Source of the DNA: Bacteroides sp. 519 | Lineage (GTDB): Bacteria > Bacteroidota > Bacteroidia > Bacteroidales > Bacteroidaceae | Reading direction: 5' to 3' | Length of the DNA: 64,000 nt | NCBI RefSeq assembly: GCF_010500955.1 | Contig: NZ_QVMJ01000001.1 | Span: forward strand, 482,368-546,367 | In this document: positions 1 through 7,062 of the stretch, piece after piece | Layout of the letters: every line of letters begins with the position of its first letter | How positions within the stretch are numbered: the stretch's first letter is position 1 | Program-made: the position numbers and the translations under genes | Notes under the pieces: generated by a model | Told to the model about the DNA's origin: nothing | The model's input: only the letters and a program-made list of their open reading frames with translations | Database searches by the model: none

Positions 1-139
1 GGGTAAGTTCGGCTATGTTTGGTCGGGCTCAGGGTACAGTGGCGGGTATAGCTATTATATGTTAGTGTATGGTAGCAGGGTTATTAAAGGGATTCATGAA
101 TGGCAGAATGCGTTTGCGGTGCGGTGTGTACGGGATTAG
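1..139 (+). CDS. C-terminal fragment of a FSMP-type (Fib_succ_major) surface protein
   Basis: An open frame enters from the left edge (first full codon at base 2) and stops at TAG 137-139. The translated tail is rich in Gly, Tyr and Ser and ends in AFAVRCVRD. That ending is the usual C-terminus of the Fibrobacter succinogenes major paralogous domain, common in secreted or lipoprotein surface proteins of Bacteroidales. Only about 45 residues are visible, so the full architecture, start and signal peptide lie outside the window. The function of the family is not well defined; assignment rests on the terminal motif and composition. Confidence 0.7.
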   Translation, partial: GKFGYVWSGSGYSGGYSYYMLVYGSRVIKGIHEWQNAFAVRCVRD

Positions 140-185
140 AAAATATAAAAAAAGAAAAAAGAATCATAAAGAATATCACATAATC

Positions 186-217
186 AAAAGCTGGGAAGCA
201 AAACCCTAGCTTTTTTT
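186..217 (+). terminator. Terminator after the partial surface-protein gene
   Basis: AAAGCTGGG pairs with CCCTAGCTTT (one bulged base) around an 8-nt loop and is followed by a run of seven T. It lies 47 bp after the stop codon of the upstream partial gene. Confidence 0.6.
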
Positions 218-262
218 GTTATATTTATACGATATTTAAACATCATGTTTAAGTTCTACTAT

Positions 263-359
263 TTTAACCGCAGAGTTTCGCGGATTAACGCGGAGTTTTT
301 AATCTCTATGCAGCATTGAATCTTAAACTCTGCGAAACTCTGCGTACTCTGCGGTTAAA
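263..359. repeat. Inverted repeat built from CTCTGCG/CGCAGAG blocks
   Basis: TTTAACCGCAGAGT at the left is the reverse complement of ACTCTGCGGTTAAA at the right. Further GAGTTTCGCGG-like and AAACTCTGCG blocks inside give an extended imperfect stem. A closely related inverted repeat lies at 8609-8683, so this is a dispersed intergenic element rather than a chance hairpin. It sits between the terminator above and the KamA-like gene. Confidence 0.65.
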
Positions 360-427
360 TCAAAGACCGCATGGATTCCCCTTGGTTAAGGAGGGCTGGA
401 ATTATATTCATTAACAACTTATTAAAA

Positions 428-2530
428 ATGCTTATGAAACAAAAGAAATTGCTTTCATTAAACCTTTCGCAGTTAAAACAAATGTATCAGTCTAAATTGC
501 CAGTGCTTTTCGACTTAGCTACCGAAGCTGTAGACGAAGCCGGTTTTAAGACTCAACTAAAACAATACATTTTAAATTATCCGGGAAGAGAGGTGAGTGG
601 GCAACTTCTAAATCTTTTATCTTACGATGGGAGTGAAGTCTTTGAACTTTCCACAGGTGAGAATATACAAATTCAAACCATTCATTCACTTTGGAAATTT
701 CTAACTAATCAGCTGCCCAAAGAATTTAAAAATACAGACTTATTCGTTGATTTATTTATTCAATTTAAAAGATTAGAAGAAGCCGAACCACTAAAACCTA
801 CCATGCAGAAAATAAAAAGTCGCACCGATAGATGGTCTACAGGCATGGATGAGGAAGTTATTAAGATACGCGAAGAAAATAAAAAGCGAATAATTTCTTT
901 ACTGATAGCAAAAATAGAAAGTCGCAAAGTGCTTCAAACACGTTATCAGTTTTCGGAAGAGATGACTTATGAAGAGAAATTCGAACTGGTTAACCAGTGG
1001 TGGAATCAATCGCGTTTTCATCTTTCTATGGCAATAAAAGGTCCTAATGAGTTGAATCGTTTTCTAAACAATTCTTTATCCGAAGCAACAATGCAGGTAT
1101 TGGCAAAAGCAAAGAAAAAAGGTATTCCTTTCTTTATAACTCCTTATTATTTATCATTGCTCAATACCACAAAAGAGGGCTATAACGATGAAACCATTCG
1201 TAGTTACATACTCTATTCTACGGAACTGGTTGATACATACGGAGATATTCGTGCATGGGAAAAAGAGGATATTGTAGAAGCCGGAAAACCCAATGCCGCA
1301 GGATGGTTGTTGCCCAATGCGCACAACATTCATCGGCGTTACCCTGAAGTAGCCATACTCATCCCCGATACTATGGGAAGAGCCTGCGGAGGGTTATGTG
1401 CTTCTTGTCAGCGTATGTACGACTTTCAGAGTGAACGTCTTAACTTCGATCTGGATACACTTGCCCCTAAAGAAACATGGGACAAGAAACTTCGGCGCCT
1501 GATGACCTATTTTGAAGAGGATACCCAGCTACGCGATATCCTGATAACAGGTGGCGACGCATTGATGAGTCAGAATAAAACTCTCAGAAGCATTCTTGAA
1601 GCAGTTTATAAGATGGCAGTGCGTAAACAGCGGGCAAACTGGGAACGGCGGTCCGGCGAAAAATATGCAGAGTTACAAAGAGTTCGACTCGGTTCTCGTT
1701 TGTTGGCCTATCTTCCTATGCGTGTTAATGATGAACTGGTTTCCATTTTGCGCGAGTTCAAACAAAAAGCCTCAGAGATTGGTGTGAAGCAGTTTGTTAT
1801 TCAAACACATTTTCAAAGTCCTTTAGAAGTAACTCCACAAGCGCGCGAAGCTATCGAAAAAATACTATCGGCCGGTTGGATAATAACCAATCAGTTGGTA
1901 TATACGGTTGCTGCTTCCCGGCGTGGACATACCACACGGCTTCGTCAGGTACTAAACAGTTTAGGTGTGTTGTGTTATTATACCTTCTCGGTTAAAGGTT
2001 TCAGAGAGAACTATGCAGTATTTACACCCAACAGTCGTTCTATTCAAGAAGAAAAGGAAGAAAAAATAGCCGGTAAGATGACACATGTACAGCAGGAAGA
2101 GTTAGCGGCCCAAATGGACAAAGGAGAAGATGTGGAAAACCGTATCCGTAAGTTCACAAAGAAACATCATCTGCCATTTCTGGCAACCGACAGAAATGTA
2201 TTAAACCTTCCCGGTATAGGTAAAAGTATGACATTTACCACCGTTGGTATAACAGATGAAGGAAAGCGGATATTGAAGTTTGAACACGACAGCACCCGAA
2301 ACCACAGTCCTATAATTAATCATATATCCGATGTGTATATTGTAGAAAATAAATCTATAGCAGCCTACCTCCGGCAATTAGAAACAATGGGAGAGGATAG
2401 CGAAGATTATGTAACAATATGGGAGTATATGTCGGGCAATACAGAACCTAGGTTCCGTATTTATGAATATCCAAACTTTAATTTCAGTATAACCAAAGAG
2501 TTCAGTAACTTGGGTAAACTACATATATGA
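428..2530 (+). CDS. KamA-family radical SAM protein (lysine 2,3-aminomutase-like)
   Basis: The protein carries the radical SAM cluster motif CGGLCASC (CxxxCxxC, codons from 1385), which would bind a 4Fe-4S cluster and S-adenosylmethionine. Near the C-terminus it has PGIGK (Lys codon at 2222), at the place of the PLP-binding lysine motif of lysine 2,3-aminomutase. It is about 700 residues, much longer than the ~420-residue classic enzyme, with roughly 280 extra N-terminal residues of unknown role. No lysine fermentation genes are nearby, so the substrate is uncertain. The frame is open from 371, but ATG 428 (or 434) is preferred because the first codons overlap the upstream repeat region and read unlike the family. 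It overlaps the next gene by 4 bp (ATGA), so the two are likely co-translated. Confidence 0.85.
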   Translation: MLMKQKKLLSLNLSQLKQMYQSKLPVLFDLATEAVDEAGFKTQLKQYILNYPGREVSGQLLNLLSYDGSEVFELSTGENIQIQTIHSLWKFLTNQLPKEFKNTDLFVDLFIQFKRLEEAEPLKPTMQKIKSRTDRWSTGMDEEVIKIREENKKRIISLLIAKIESRKVLQTRYQFSEEMTYEEKFELVNQWWNQSRFHLSMAIKGPNELNRFLNNSLSEATMQVLAKAKKKGIPFFITPYYLSLLNTTKEGYNDETIRSYILYSTELVDTYGDIRAWEKEDIVEAGKPNAAGWLLPNAHNIHRRYPEVAILIPDTMGRACGGLCASCQRMYDFQSERLNFDLDTLAPKETWDKKLRRLMTYFEEDTQLRDILITGGDALMSQNKTLRSILEAVYKMAVRKQRANWERRSGEKYAELQRVRLGSRLLAYLPMRVNDELVSILREFKQKASEIGVKQFVIQTHFQSPLEVTPQAREAIEKILSAGWIITNQLVYTVAASRRGHTTRLRQVLNSLGVLCYYTFSVKGFRENYAVFTPNSRSIQEEKEEKIAGKMTHVQQEELAAQMDKGEDVENRIRKFTKKHHLPFLATDRNVLNLPGIGKSMTFTTVGITDEGKRILKFEHDSTRNHSPIINHISDVYIVENKSIAAYLRQLETMGEDSEDYVTIWEYMSGNTEPRFRIYEYPNFNFSITKEFSNLGKLHI

Positions 2531-3111
2531 ATGAAATAACAATAGAAAAACATCCGCTTGAACCTTTTTTACCTCTCAACACAAAGTTATTAATGTTGGG
2601 AAGCTTTCCGCCCCAGCGAAAAAGATGGAGTATGGATTTTTATTATCCCAACTGGAATAATGATATGTGGCGGATTTTCGGGCTAATCTTTTTCAATAAC
2701 AAGAATAAGTTTTTGAATGAGAAAGCAAAAACCTTTTGCAAAGAAGAAATAATTAACTTATTAAATACCCAGGGGATAGGTATATTCGATACTGCTACTG
2801 AAATTCGCCGCTTGCAAGATAATGCATCCGATAAATTTTTGGAAGTAGTGAGGCCAACCAATATAAAAGAACTACTCACTAAAATACCAGGATGCGAAGC
2901 CATTGTAACCACCGGTCAAAAAGCTACCGATACGTTACTTGACCAACTGAATATTGCAGCACCCAAGGTTGGAGGGTTTACATCTTTTGTACTGGAAGGA
3001 AAACCAATGAAATTATTCCGTATGCCTTCTTCATCCAGAGCTTATCCACTAGCTTTGGATAAAAAGGCAGAGGTTTATCAAAGTATGTTCCATGAATTAA
3101 AAATGATATAA
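2527..3111 (+). CDS. Uracil-DNA glycosylase family protein
   Basis: A 194-residue protein with an N-terminal LMLGSFPPQ segment followed by an aromatic FYYPNWNNDMWRIFG block, and a later VTTGQKATDTL segment. This arrangement is typical of the small mismatch-type uracil-DNA glycosylase-like proteins of Bacteroidetes. Such enzymes remove uracil or mispaired bases from DNA; activity here is inferred from family resemblance only. It starts inside the stop codon of the KamA-like gene and ends one base before the ArsC/Spx-like start, so the three form one operon. Confidence 0.75.
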   Translation: MNEITIEKHPLEPFLPLNTKLLMLGSFPPQRKRWSMDFYYPNWNNDMWRIFGLIFFNNKNKFLNEKAKTFCKEEIINLLNTQGIGIFDTATEIRRLQDNASDKFLEVVRPTNIKELLTKIPGCEAIVTTGQKATDTLLDQLNIAAPKVGGFTSFVLEGKPMKLFRMPSSSRAYPLALDKKAEVYQSMFHELKMI

Positions 3112-3112
3112 T

Positions 3113-3475
3113 ATGAAACCTTTATTCTTATGTTATAATGTTTGCAGCACATGCAAGAAAGCAGAAAAATGGCTTAAAGACAATGAAATAGAGTATGCCT
3201 CACGAGCAATTGTAGCCGATAATCCTACCGTAGAAGAACTTAAAAAATGGATACCTATGAGTGGCTTGCCCATAAAAAGGTTCTTTAATACCAGCGGATT
3301 AATATATAAAGAACAAAAAATAAAAGATAAACTTGCAGATATGAGCGAGCAGGAACAAATAGAATTATTGGCCACCAATGGCAAACTAGTTAAACGTCCG
3401 TTGGTAATAACCGATAACACTGTGTTGGTAGGCTTTAAAGTCGAAGAGTGGGAGAAAGAATTCCTGGCGAAGTGA
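3113..3475 (+). CDS. ArsC/Spx-family thioredoxin-fold protein
   Basis: A 120-residue protein of normal length for the ArsC/Spx/YffB family. The N-terminal CSTC motif (Cys11 and Cys14) replaces the single catalytic Cys of arsenate reductases. The C-terminal KRPLVITDNTVLVGFK segment is the family signature (RPL...G). No RNA polymerase-binding or arsenic-resistance context is visible, so it is more likely a general thiol-redox or glutathione-linked protein than a true arsenate reductase. It is the last gene of the 428-3475 operon. Confidence 0.8.
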   Translation: MKPLFLCYNVCSTCKKAEKWLKDNEIEYASRAIVADNPTVEELKKWIPMSGLPIKRFFNTSGLIYKEQKIKDKLADMSEQEQIELLATNGKLVKRPLVITDNTVLVGFKVEEWEKEFLAK

Positions 3476-3536
3476 TAGCTTCCATTATTGAATCTGAATA
3501 ATTCGGCTAAAAGTTTGTATATCTAAAAATATCTGT

Positions 3537-3544
3537 TACCTTTG
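3537..3544 (+). promoter_or_regulatory. -7 box of the tRNA-Trp promoter
   Basis: TACCTTTG matches the Bacteroidetes TAnnTTTG -7 element and lies 11 bp upstream of the first tRNA base. Confidence 0.7.
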
Positions 3545-3555
3545 CAGCCGCAAAC

Positions 3556-3628
3556 ACGGGAGTAGCTCAGTTGGTAGAGCACTGGTCTCCAAAACCAGGT
3601 GTCGGGAGTTCGAACCTCTCCTCCCGTG
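3556..3628 (+). tRNA. trnW: tRNA-Trp (anticodon CCA)
   Basis: A full cloverleaf can be drawn. Acceptor stem ACGGGAG pairs with CTCCCGT; the D arm is AGCTCAGTTGGTAGAGCA. The anticodon stem CTGGT/ACCAG carries loop CTCCAAA with anticodon CCA, and the T arm contains GTTCGAAC. The CCA tail is not encoded, as is common in Bacteroidetes. The last bases are repeated at 4876-4887, marking this gene as the integration target of the islet that follows. Confidence 0.97.
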
Positions 3629-3638
3629 CTAAGATAGA

Positions 3639-3669
3639 AGCCTGTAAATTAATGATTTACAGGCTTTTG
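3639..3669 (+). terminator. Terminator downstream of tRNA-Trp
   Basis: AGCCTGTAAAT and ATTTACAGGCT form a perfect 11-bp stem with a 5-nt loop, followed by TTTT. Confidence 0.8.
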
Positions 3670-3782
3670 TCTTAGATGAGTCAGACCTCTTCCCAAATTA
3701 CACACAGGAAAAATTGGTATGTAGAAACGTATAAAGATGCTCATAGAGTATAATGAAGATACGTAATATCTCTATTCAAAAA

Positions 3783-3825
3783 GATAGCGAAAGGTTTGCC
3801 AATGGCAAACTTTTCGCTATCTTTG
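3783..3825 (+). promoter_or_regulatory. Palindromic operator overlapping a promoter
   Basis: A 39-bp inverted repeat (GATAGCGAAA ... TTTCGCTATC) has at its centre the perfect palindrome GTTTGCCA-A-TGGCAAAC (3794-3810). Its right arm runs directly into the -7 box TATCTTTG (3818-3825), so a bound protein would block the promoter of the two-gene islet operon. Matching GTTTGCCA half-sites recur after the HTH gene (4748-4820). Confidence 0.6.
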
Positions 3826-3876
3826 TAGTGTAGAATTAGAACTGCGGGGTCAGCAGGATAAAAACGACAGAGTTCT

Positions 3877-4212
3877 ATGAATAATTTGATTGACGCAATT
3901 TTAGAGATTGCAAAGCAGAATCCGGGTGGATTCACTGTTAAACTTCCAACTTTGGAGTGGGTTACTAAAGGTTATGTTTGTGCTTATATTGAGACACAAA
4001 ACTGTTTCGACAGAGAGGGGCTTGAAAAAGTTGTCAAACACGCCTTGGAAAACAGTCAGATAGTTGGCGGCTGGTTGGATGCCGAAAACAATCTTTATTA
4101 CTACGACAGTTCAAGAGTATTTGATACTGAAAACGAAGCAATAGAATTTGGGAGACAGAACAAACAGCTTGCAATCTTTGACCTTAACAACTTTAGGGAA
4201 ATAAGATTGTAG
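3877..4212 (+). CDS. Mobile-element protein of unknown function (LPD-like)
   Basis: A 111-residue acidic protein with no signal peptide or membrane segment. The motif order NPGGFTV, YVCAYIETQNCF, GGWLDAENNLYYYDSS, then FGRQNKQLAIFDL resembles small proteins frequently carried by Bacteroidetes phages and conjugative elements. These are often fused as accessory domains to large polyvalent proteins. No enzymatic motif is recognised. It is the first gene behind the palindromic promoter, with the HTH gene 62 bp downstream. The pairing looks like a toxin-antitoxin layout, but nothing in the sequence proves toxicity. Confidence 0.6.
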   Translation: MNNLIDAILEIAKQNPGGFTVKLPTLEWVTKGYVCAYIETQNCFDREGLEKVVKHALENSQIVGGWLDAENNLYYYDSSRVFDTENEAIEFGRQNKQLAIFDLNNFREIRL

Positions 4213-4216
4213 TTCA

Positions 4217-4236
4217 GGTGGGGCGAAAGCCCCACC
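4217..4236 (+). other. GAAA-tetraloop hairpin between the two islet genes
   Basis: GGTGGGGC and GCCCCACC form a perfect 8-bp stem closed by a GAAA tetraloop, 5 bp after the stop codon. There is no strong T-run, so it may stabilise the upstream message or attenuate transcription rather than terminate it. Confidence 0.6.
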
Positions 4237-4274
4237 ATTATTCATTTATTATTAAATAAAAAACAAACAGCGTT

Positions 4275-4745
4275 ATGAAAGGAATTGAAAAGCTATCGTT
4301 TTTAACACCGGAGAATAAAAATCGCCTATTTACCTCCGAAAGGCTATATAGGCAACATGCTCGCATTGAGTTTGAAGTGTTGAACTTTGATGATACTTCA
4401 AACGAAGTTATAATCAAAGTTTGGCAAAACGAGAATGTAATGGAGAGGTATCTTGAACCGAAAGAACTTATCTCCCGAACAAAAGAAGTTTTCGATATAG
4501 TGCCTGAAGGAACTCGTGTTCATGTACATCCTGTAGCATATATCAAAAAGCGGCTCAAAACATATAATGTTCAGGATATTCTTAAAGATATGGATGAACT
4601 CGGTCTTCAACAAAAAGACTTAGTGAAACTACTTGATATTGACAAATCGAATATCAACAGGTTGCTTAATGGAGGCAGAGAGCTAACGAAATATCAGAAA
4701 GCGATGTTTTATTATACTTTTGAGTATCTGAAAATGAAAAAATGA
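4275..4745 (+). CDS. XRE-type helix-turn-helix protein of the tRNA-Trp islet
   Basis: 156 residues. The first ~95 residues form a mixed alpha/beta region (LSFLTPENKNRLF ... VHPVAYIKKRLKTY) that I do not recognise. The last ~55 residues contain a Cro/CI-type helix-turn-helix (ELGLQQKDLVKLLDIDKSNINRLLNGGREL). It is probably the regulator of the islet: the palindrome at the promoter 5' of the operon and the half-sites just after this gene share GTTTGCCA. HigA/antitoxin-like proteins are an alternative reading because of the gene pair layout. Confidence 0.7.
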   Translation: MKGIEKLSFLTPENKNRLFTSERLYRQHARIEFEVLNFDDTSNEVIIKVWQNENVMERYLEPKELISRTKEVFDIVPEGTRVHVHPVAYIKKRLKTYNVQDILKDMDELGLQQKDLVKLLDIDKSNINRLLNGGRELTKYQKAMFYYTFEYLKMKK

Positions 4746-4747
4746 AA

Positions 4748-4820
4748 GTTTGCCACCTCATTGGCACTGTTTGCCAACACCTTGGTATAACAGTGCCACA
4801 AGCATGGTAAAACCTTGCCA
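4748..4820 (+). promoter_or_regulatory. Iterated TTGCCA / TGGCA half-sites
   Basis: GTTTGCCA occurs at 4748-4755 and 4769-4776 and CTTGCCA at 4814-4820. Inverted TTGGCA (4761-4766) and other TGG/GCCAC partial arms lie between. These match the arms of the palindrome at 3794-3810 and bracket the HTH gene, so they look like additional binding sites for the same protein. Confidence 0.45.
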
Positions 4821-4875
4821 ACCTGCATTATCTTGAATAATATCAAATAAAATAATTAACTTGATCGTATAGGTC

Positions 4876-4887
4876 CTCCTCCCGTGC
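4876..4887 (+). repeat. Distal copy of the tRNA-Trp 3' end (putative att site)
   Basis: CTCCTCCCGTGC is identical to 3618-3629 inside tRNA-Trp. It marks the right boundary of the islet and lies 23 bp before the likely start of the DUF454 gene. Confidence 0.5.
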
Positions 4888-4910
4888 AAGTTGCAATGAT
4901 ACTGTTCTTC

Positions 4911-5273
4911 ATGAAAATCCTCTATATAATTCTCGGGTCAATATCGTTAGTGTTAGGTATTATCGGTATTTTTGTACCTTTACTTCCCACAACCCCTTTT
5001 TTACTTCTTACAGCAACATTGTATTTTCAAGGTTCTCCTCAATTATATAATTGGTTATTGAACCATAAATACCTTGGGCCATATATTCGTAATTTCAGAG
5101 AGAATAAGGCAATACCCCTACGGGCTAAAATAGTATCCGTATCGTTGTTGTGGATAACAATTTTATATTGCATCTTCTTTGTAGTAAAAATGTTTTGGGT
5201 TCAGATACTGTTGTTCTGTATTGCAACAGGGGTGACCTATCATATCCTATCATTTAAAACATTAAAGAAGTAA
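4911..5273 (+). CDS. DUF454 (YbaN-like) inner-membrane protein
   Basis: About 120 residues with three hydrophobic segments. It has the family signature GIIGIFVPLLPTTPFLLL early and a cytoplasmic-looking LLNHKYLGPYIRNFRENKAIPLRAK loop before the last two segments. The function of the family is unknown. The frame opens at a GTG inside the att repeat (4884), but ATG 4911 gives the usual N-terminus. Because the islet ends just upstream, its original promoter region may have been replaced by insertion. Confidence 0.75.
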   Translation: MKILYIILGSISLVLGIIGIFVPLLPTTPFLLLTATLYFQGSPQLYNWLLNHKYLGPYIRNFRENKAIPLRAKIVSVSLLWITILYCIFFVVKMFWVQILLFCIATGVTYHILSFKTLKK

Positions 5274-5285
5274 CAATAATAATGC

Positions 5286-5293
5286 TACCTTTG
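5286..5293 (+). promoter_or_regulatory. -7 box upstream of rluF-like gene
   Basis: TACCTTTG, 22 bp before the ATG at 5316, matches TAnnTTTG. Confidence 0.6.
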
Positions 5294-5315
5294 CAATCAG
5301 TTAATAAAACAAATA

Positions 5316-6263
5316 ATGGAATACCGGTTAAATAAATATATCAGCAGTTCGGGATTTTGTTCCCGCCGTGATGCCGACAGGTTTATAGAAGAAGGAAGAG
5401 TTACTGTAAATGGTAAACGGGCTACTATAGGGATGCGTGTGCTTCCCAGGCAAAAAGTGAAAGTAGACGGTGAACTTATAGTAAACAATATCGAACCAGT
5501 GTATATCGCTTTCAATAAACCAGTGGGAGTTGTAAGCACTACAGATACGCAGGAAAAAGATAATATAATCAATTTTATCAGTCATGAGCAGCGAATATTT
5601 CCGATAGGCCGCTTAGACAAAGATTCGCAAGGCTTAATATTGTTAACCAACGATGGTGATATTGTAAACAAGATATTAAGAGCAGGCAACAACCATAAAA
5701 AAGATTATCTGGTAAAAGTAAATAAACCCATAACCAAAGAATTTCTTACCCGCATGGCTCAGGGAGTTCCTATTCTGGATAGGGTTACACGCCGGTGCGA
5801 GATTGTTGAAATAAACCCTTATGTGTTTCAAATATCACTTATCCAAGGACTAAATAGGCAGATCAGACGCATGTGTGAGTACTTTGACTATGAAGTACTG
5901 AAACTGGAACGCATTCAGATAATGAATATCAAATTGGGAAACCTTGGCCAAGGCAATTGGAGAGATTTAACCGAGGCTGAATTGGAAGGATTGTTTGATA
6001 TGCTTGATAACTCGGAAAAAACAGTAACATCAAAGAGAGATCCTAACAGCAATAAGCGTTTTAACAAAGCGCTCGAAAAAGCTGATTTAAAGAAAGATTA
6101 TCGAAAAGCCAATAGCGTTTCAAAATTTACAAAGAAATCGGATAAACCCAAACAGGCAACAGCAGCCCAAGAAGATAGACCAACCGGGAAAACAAAACCA
6201 AAATTCAAAGGACGGCCAGCAAGCGGATTGAGAGTTGGCAAACAAAAAGTAAGGAAGAAGTGA
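5316..6263 (+). CDS. rluF: 23S rRNA pseudouridine synthase, RluF-like
   Basis: N-terminal S4 RNA-binding domain (residues ~1-55: [23 protein letters not shown]), then the RluB/E/F-type catalytic domain with [18 protein letters not shown], where Asp101 is the catalytic residue. The segment [11 protein letters not shown] is also family-typical. RluF enzymes convert U2604 of 23S rRNA to pseudouridine. The last ~75 residues form a Lys/Arg-rich, low-complexity tail that probably adds RNA affinity and is usual for Bacteroidetes members. It has its own promoter and is a single gene. Confidence 0.9.
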   Translation: MEYRLNKYISSSGFCSRRDADRFIEEGRVTVNGKRATIGMRVLPRQKVKVDGELIVNNIEPVYIAFNKPVGVVSTTDTQEKDNIINFISHEQRIFPIGRLDKDSQGLILLTNDGDIVNKILRAGNNHKKDYLVKVNKPITKEFLTRMAQGVPILDRVTRRCEIVEINPYVFQISLIQGLNRQIRRMCEYFDYEVLKLERIQIMNIKLGNLGQGNWRDLTEAELEGLFDMLDNSEKTVTSKRDPNSNKRFNKALEKADLKKDYRKANSVSKFTKKSDKPKQATAAQEDRPTGKTKPKFKGRPASGLRVGKQKVRKK

Positions 6264-6324
6264 GGATAACTCATAACTCAAAACAATTTTCGGCAAAAAG
6301 TTTTTGTAATCTGAAGGTTAATTG

Positions 6325-6332
6325 TATTTTTG
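6325..6332 (+). promoter_or_regulatory. Promoter of the zapB-like/zapA operon
   Basis: TATTTTTG fits the -7 box, and TTTTTG at 6301-6306 lies 18 bp upstream as a plausible -33 element. The ATG at 6352 follows after 19 bp. Confidence 0.65.
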
Positions 6333-6351
6333 TGTACAATTTTGGTGTAGA

Positions 6352-6645
6352 ATGAAAGCAGAGGAAAAAAAACTATTAGCCGATTTTGAATCCAGCCTAA
6401 GACAATTAATGCGTCAACACGACGAATTAAAACGAAAATATGCTGATTTGGAGAAACTTCTTGAACAACAAAAAGAAGAAACAAACCTGGTCAGGAAGGA
6501 TTTGAAACGACTGGAAACAGACTATACCAACCTAAAGATAGCTCAGGCAATTAGCATTAATGGCGGAGATGTTAAAGACGCAAGAATGCGATTGTCGAAA
6601 CTAGTGCGTGAAGTCGATAAATGCATCGCTTTATTGAATGAATAA
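6352..6645 (+). CDS. Small coiled-coil protein upstream of zapA (ZapB-like position)
   Basis: 97 residues from ATG 6352, which sits well behind a clear promoter; the frame is open further upstream but the -7 box lies inside that extension. Heptad-rich sequence from residue ~5 to ~65 (FESSLRQLMRQHDELKRKYADLEKLLEQQ) predicts one long coiled coil. It is followed by a short C-terminal helical tail with LVREVDKCIALL. Its position directly before zapA, 14 bp apart, suggests a partner of ZapA at the division ring. Sequence alone does not establish true ZapB homology. Confidence 0.8.
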   Translation: MKAEEKKLLADFESSLRQLMRQHDELKRKYADLEKLLEQQKEETNLVRKDLKRLETDYTNLKIAQAISINGGDVKDARMRLSKLVREVDKCIALLNE

Positions 6646-6659
6646 ACAGGAAAATAAGG

Positions 6660-6953
6660 ATGTATAACGATAAGATAAAAATAAATCTGCGTATAGCCGA
6701 CCAGTATTATCCCTTGTGGATAAACCGTTCAGAAGAAGAACTGGCCCGGAAGGCTGCAAAGCAGGTAGAGACGATGTTAAATCAGTACCAGGAACGTTTT
6801 CCATCGGTAGACACTGGAAGATTGTCCATCATGGTGGCCTATGAATTTGCTCGTAGGTATTTTGGTTTGGAAGACAGAAATGACACATCGCTTTATACAG
6901 AAAAGGTGAAAGAACTATCAGATGAACTGGAAAATTATCTGAGGAGAGAGTAA
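6660..6953 (+). CDS. zapA: Cell division protein ZapA
   Basis: 97 residues, normal for ZapA. The N-terminal beta-rich head (KINLRIADQYYPLWINRSEEELARKAAKQV) is followed by a helical region with the typical MVAYEFARRY segment and a C-terminal coiled coil (YTEKVKELSDELENYL). ZapA cross-links FtsZ protofilaments at mid-cell. It shares an operon with the coiled-coil gene upstream, and a terminator hairpin follows before rny. Confidence 0.88.
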   Translation: MYNDKIKINLRIADQYYPLWINRSEEELARKAAKQVETMLNQYQERFPSVDTGRLSIMVAYEFARRYFGLEDRNDTSLYTEKVKELSDELENYLRRE

Positions 6954-6977
6954 CTCTATTTTTAGATTAGAAACTTT

Positions 6978-7034
6978 ACGCACTGCTTGTTGTACTCATG
7001 ATTGAAATCAGAGTATCAAGTAGTGCGTTTTATT
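6978..7034 (+). terminator. Hairpin with T-run between zapA and rny
   Basis: ACGCACTGCTTGTTGTACTC pairs with GAGTATCAAGTAGTGCGT (one small bulge) and is followed by TTTTATTT. It ends ~30 bp before the rny start and so could act both as zapA terminator and as an attenuator or leader structure for rny. Confidence 0.7.
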
Positions 7035-7062
7035 TATATAACTTTAATAACAACTAATAACA

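Larger units (their letters stand above)
3618..4887 (+). mobile_element. Small islet inserted at the 3' end of tRNA-Trp
   Basis: The 12-mer CTCCTCCCGTGC at the tRNA 3' end (3618-3629) recurs exactly at 4876-4887. Between the copies are an LPD-like gene, an HTH gene and iterated operator-like sites; the flanking genes are ordinary core genes. Duplication of a tRNA end is the usual footprint of a tyrosine-recombinase-integrated element. No integrase is present, so this is either a remnant or an element mobilised in trans. The 12-bp match is short, so the call is tentative. Confidence 0.5.

Noticed and set aside
371..427. Longer N-terminus of the KamA-like protein starting at 371
   Set aside because: It would begin right after a repeat element and adds residues that do not look like the family; ATG 428/434 is more plausible.
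6954..7062. 6S RNA gene downstream of zapA, as found in gammaproteobacteria
   Set aside because: The interval is only ~110 bp and holds a simple terminator hairpin, not the long bulged 6S structure.
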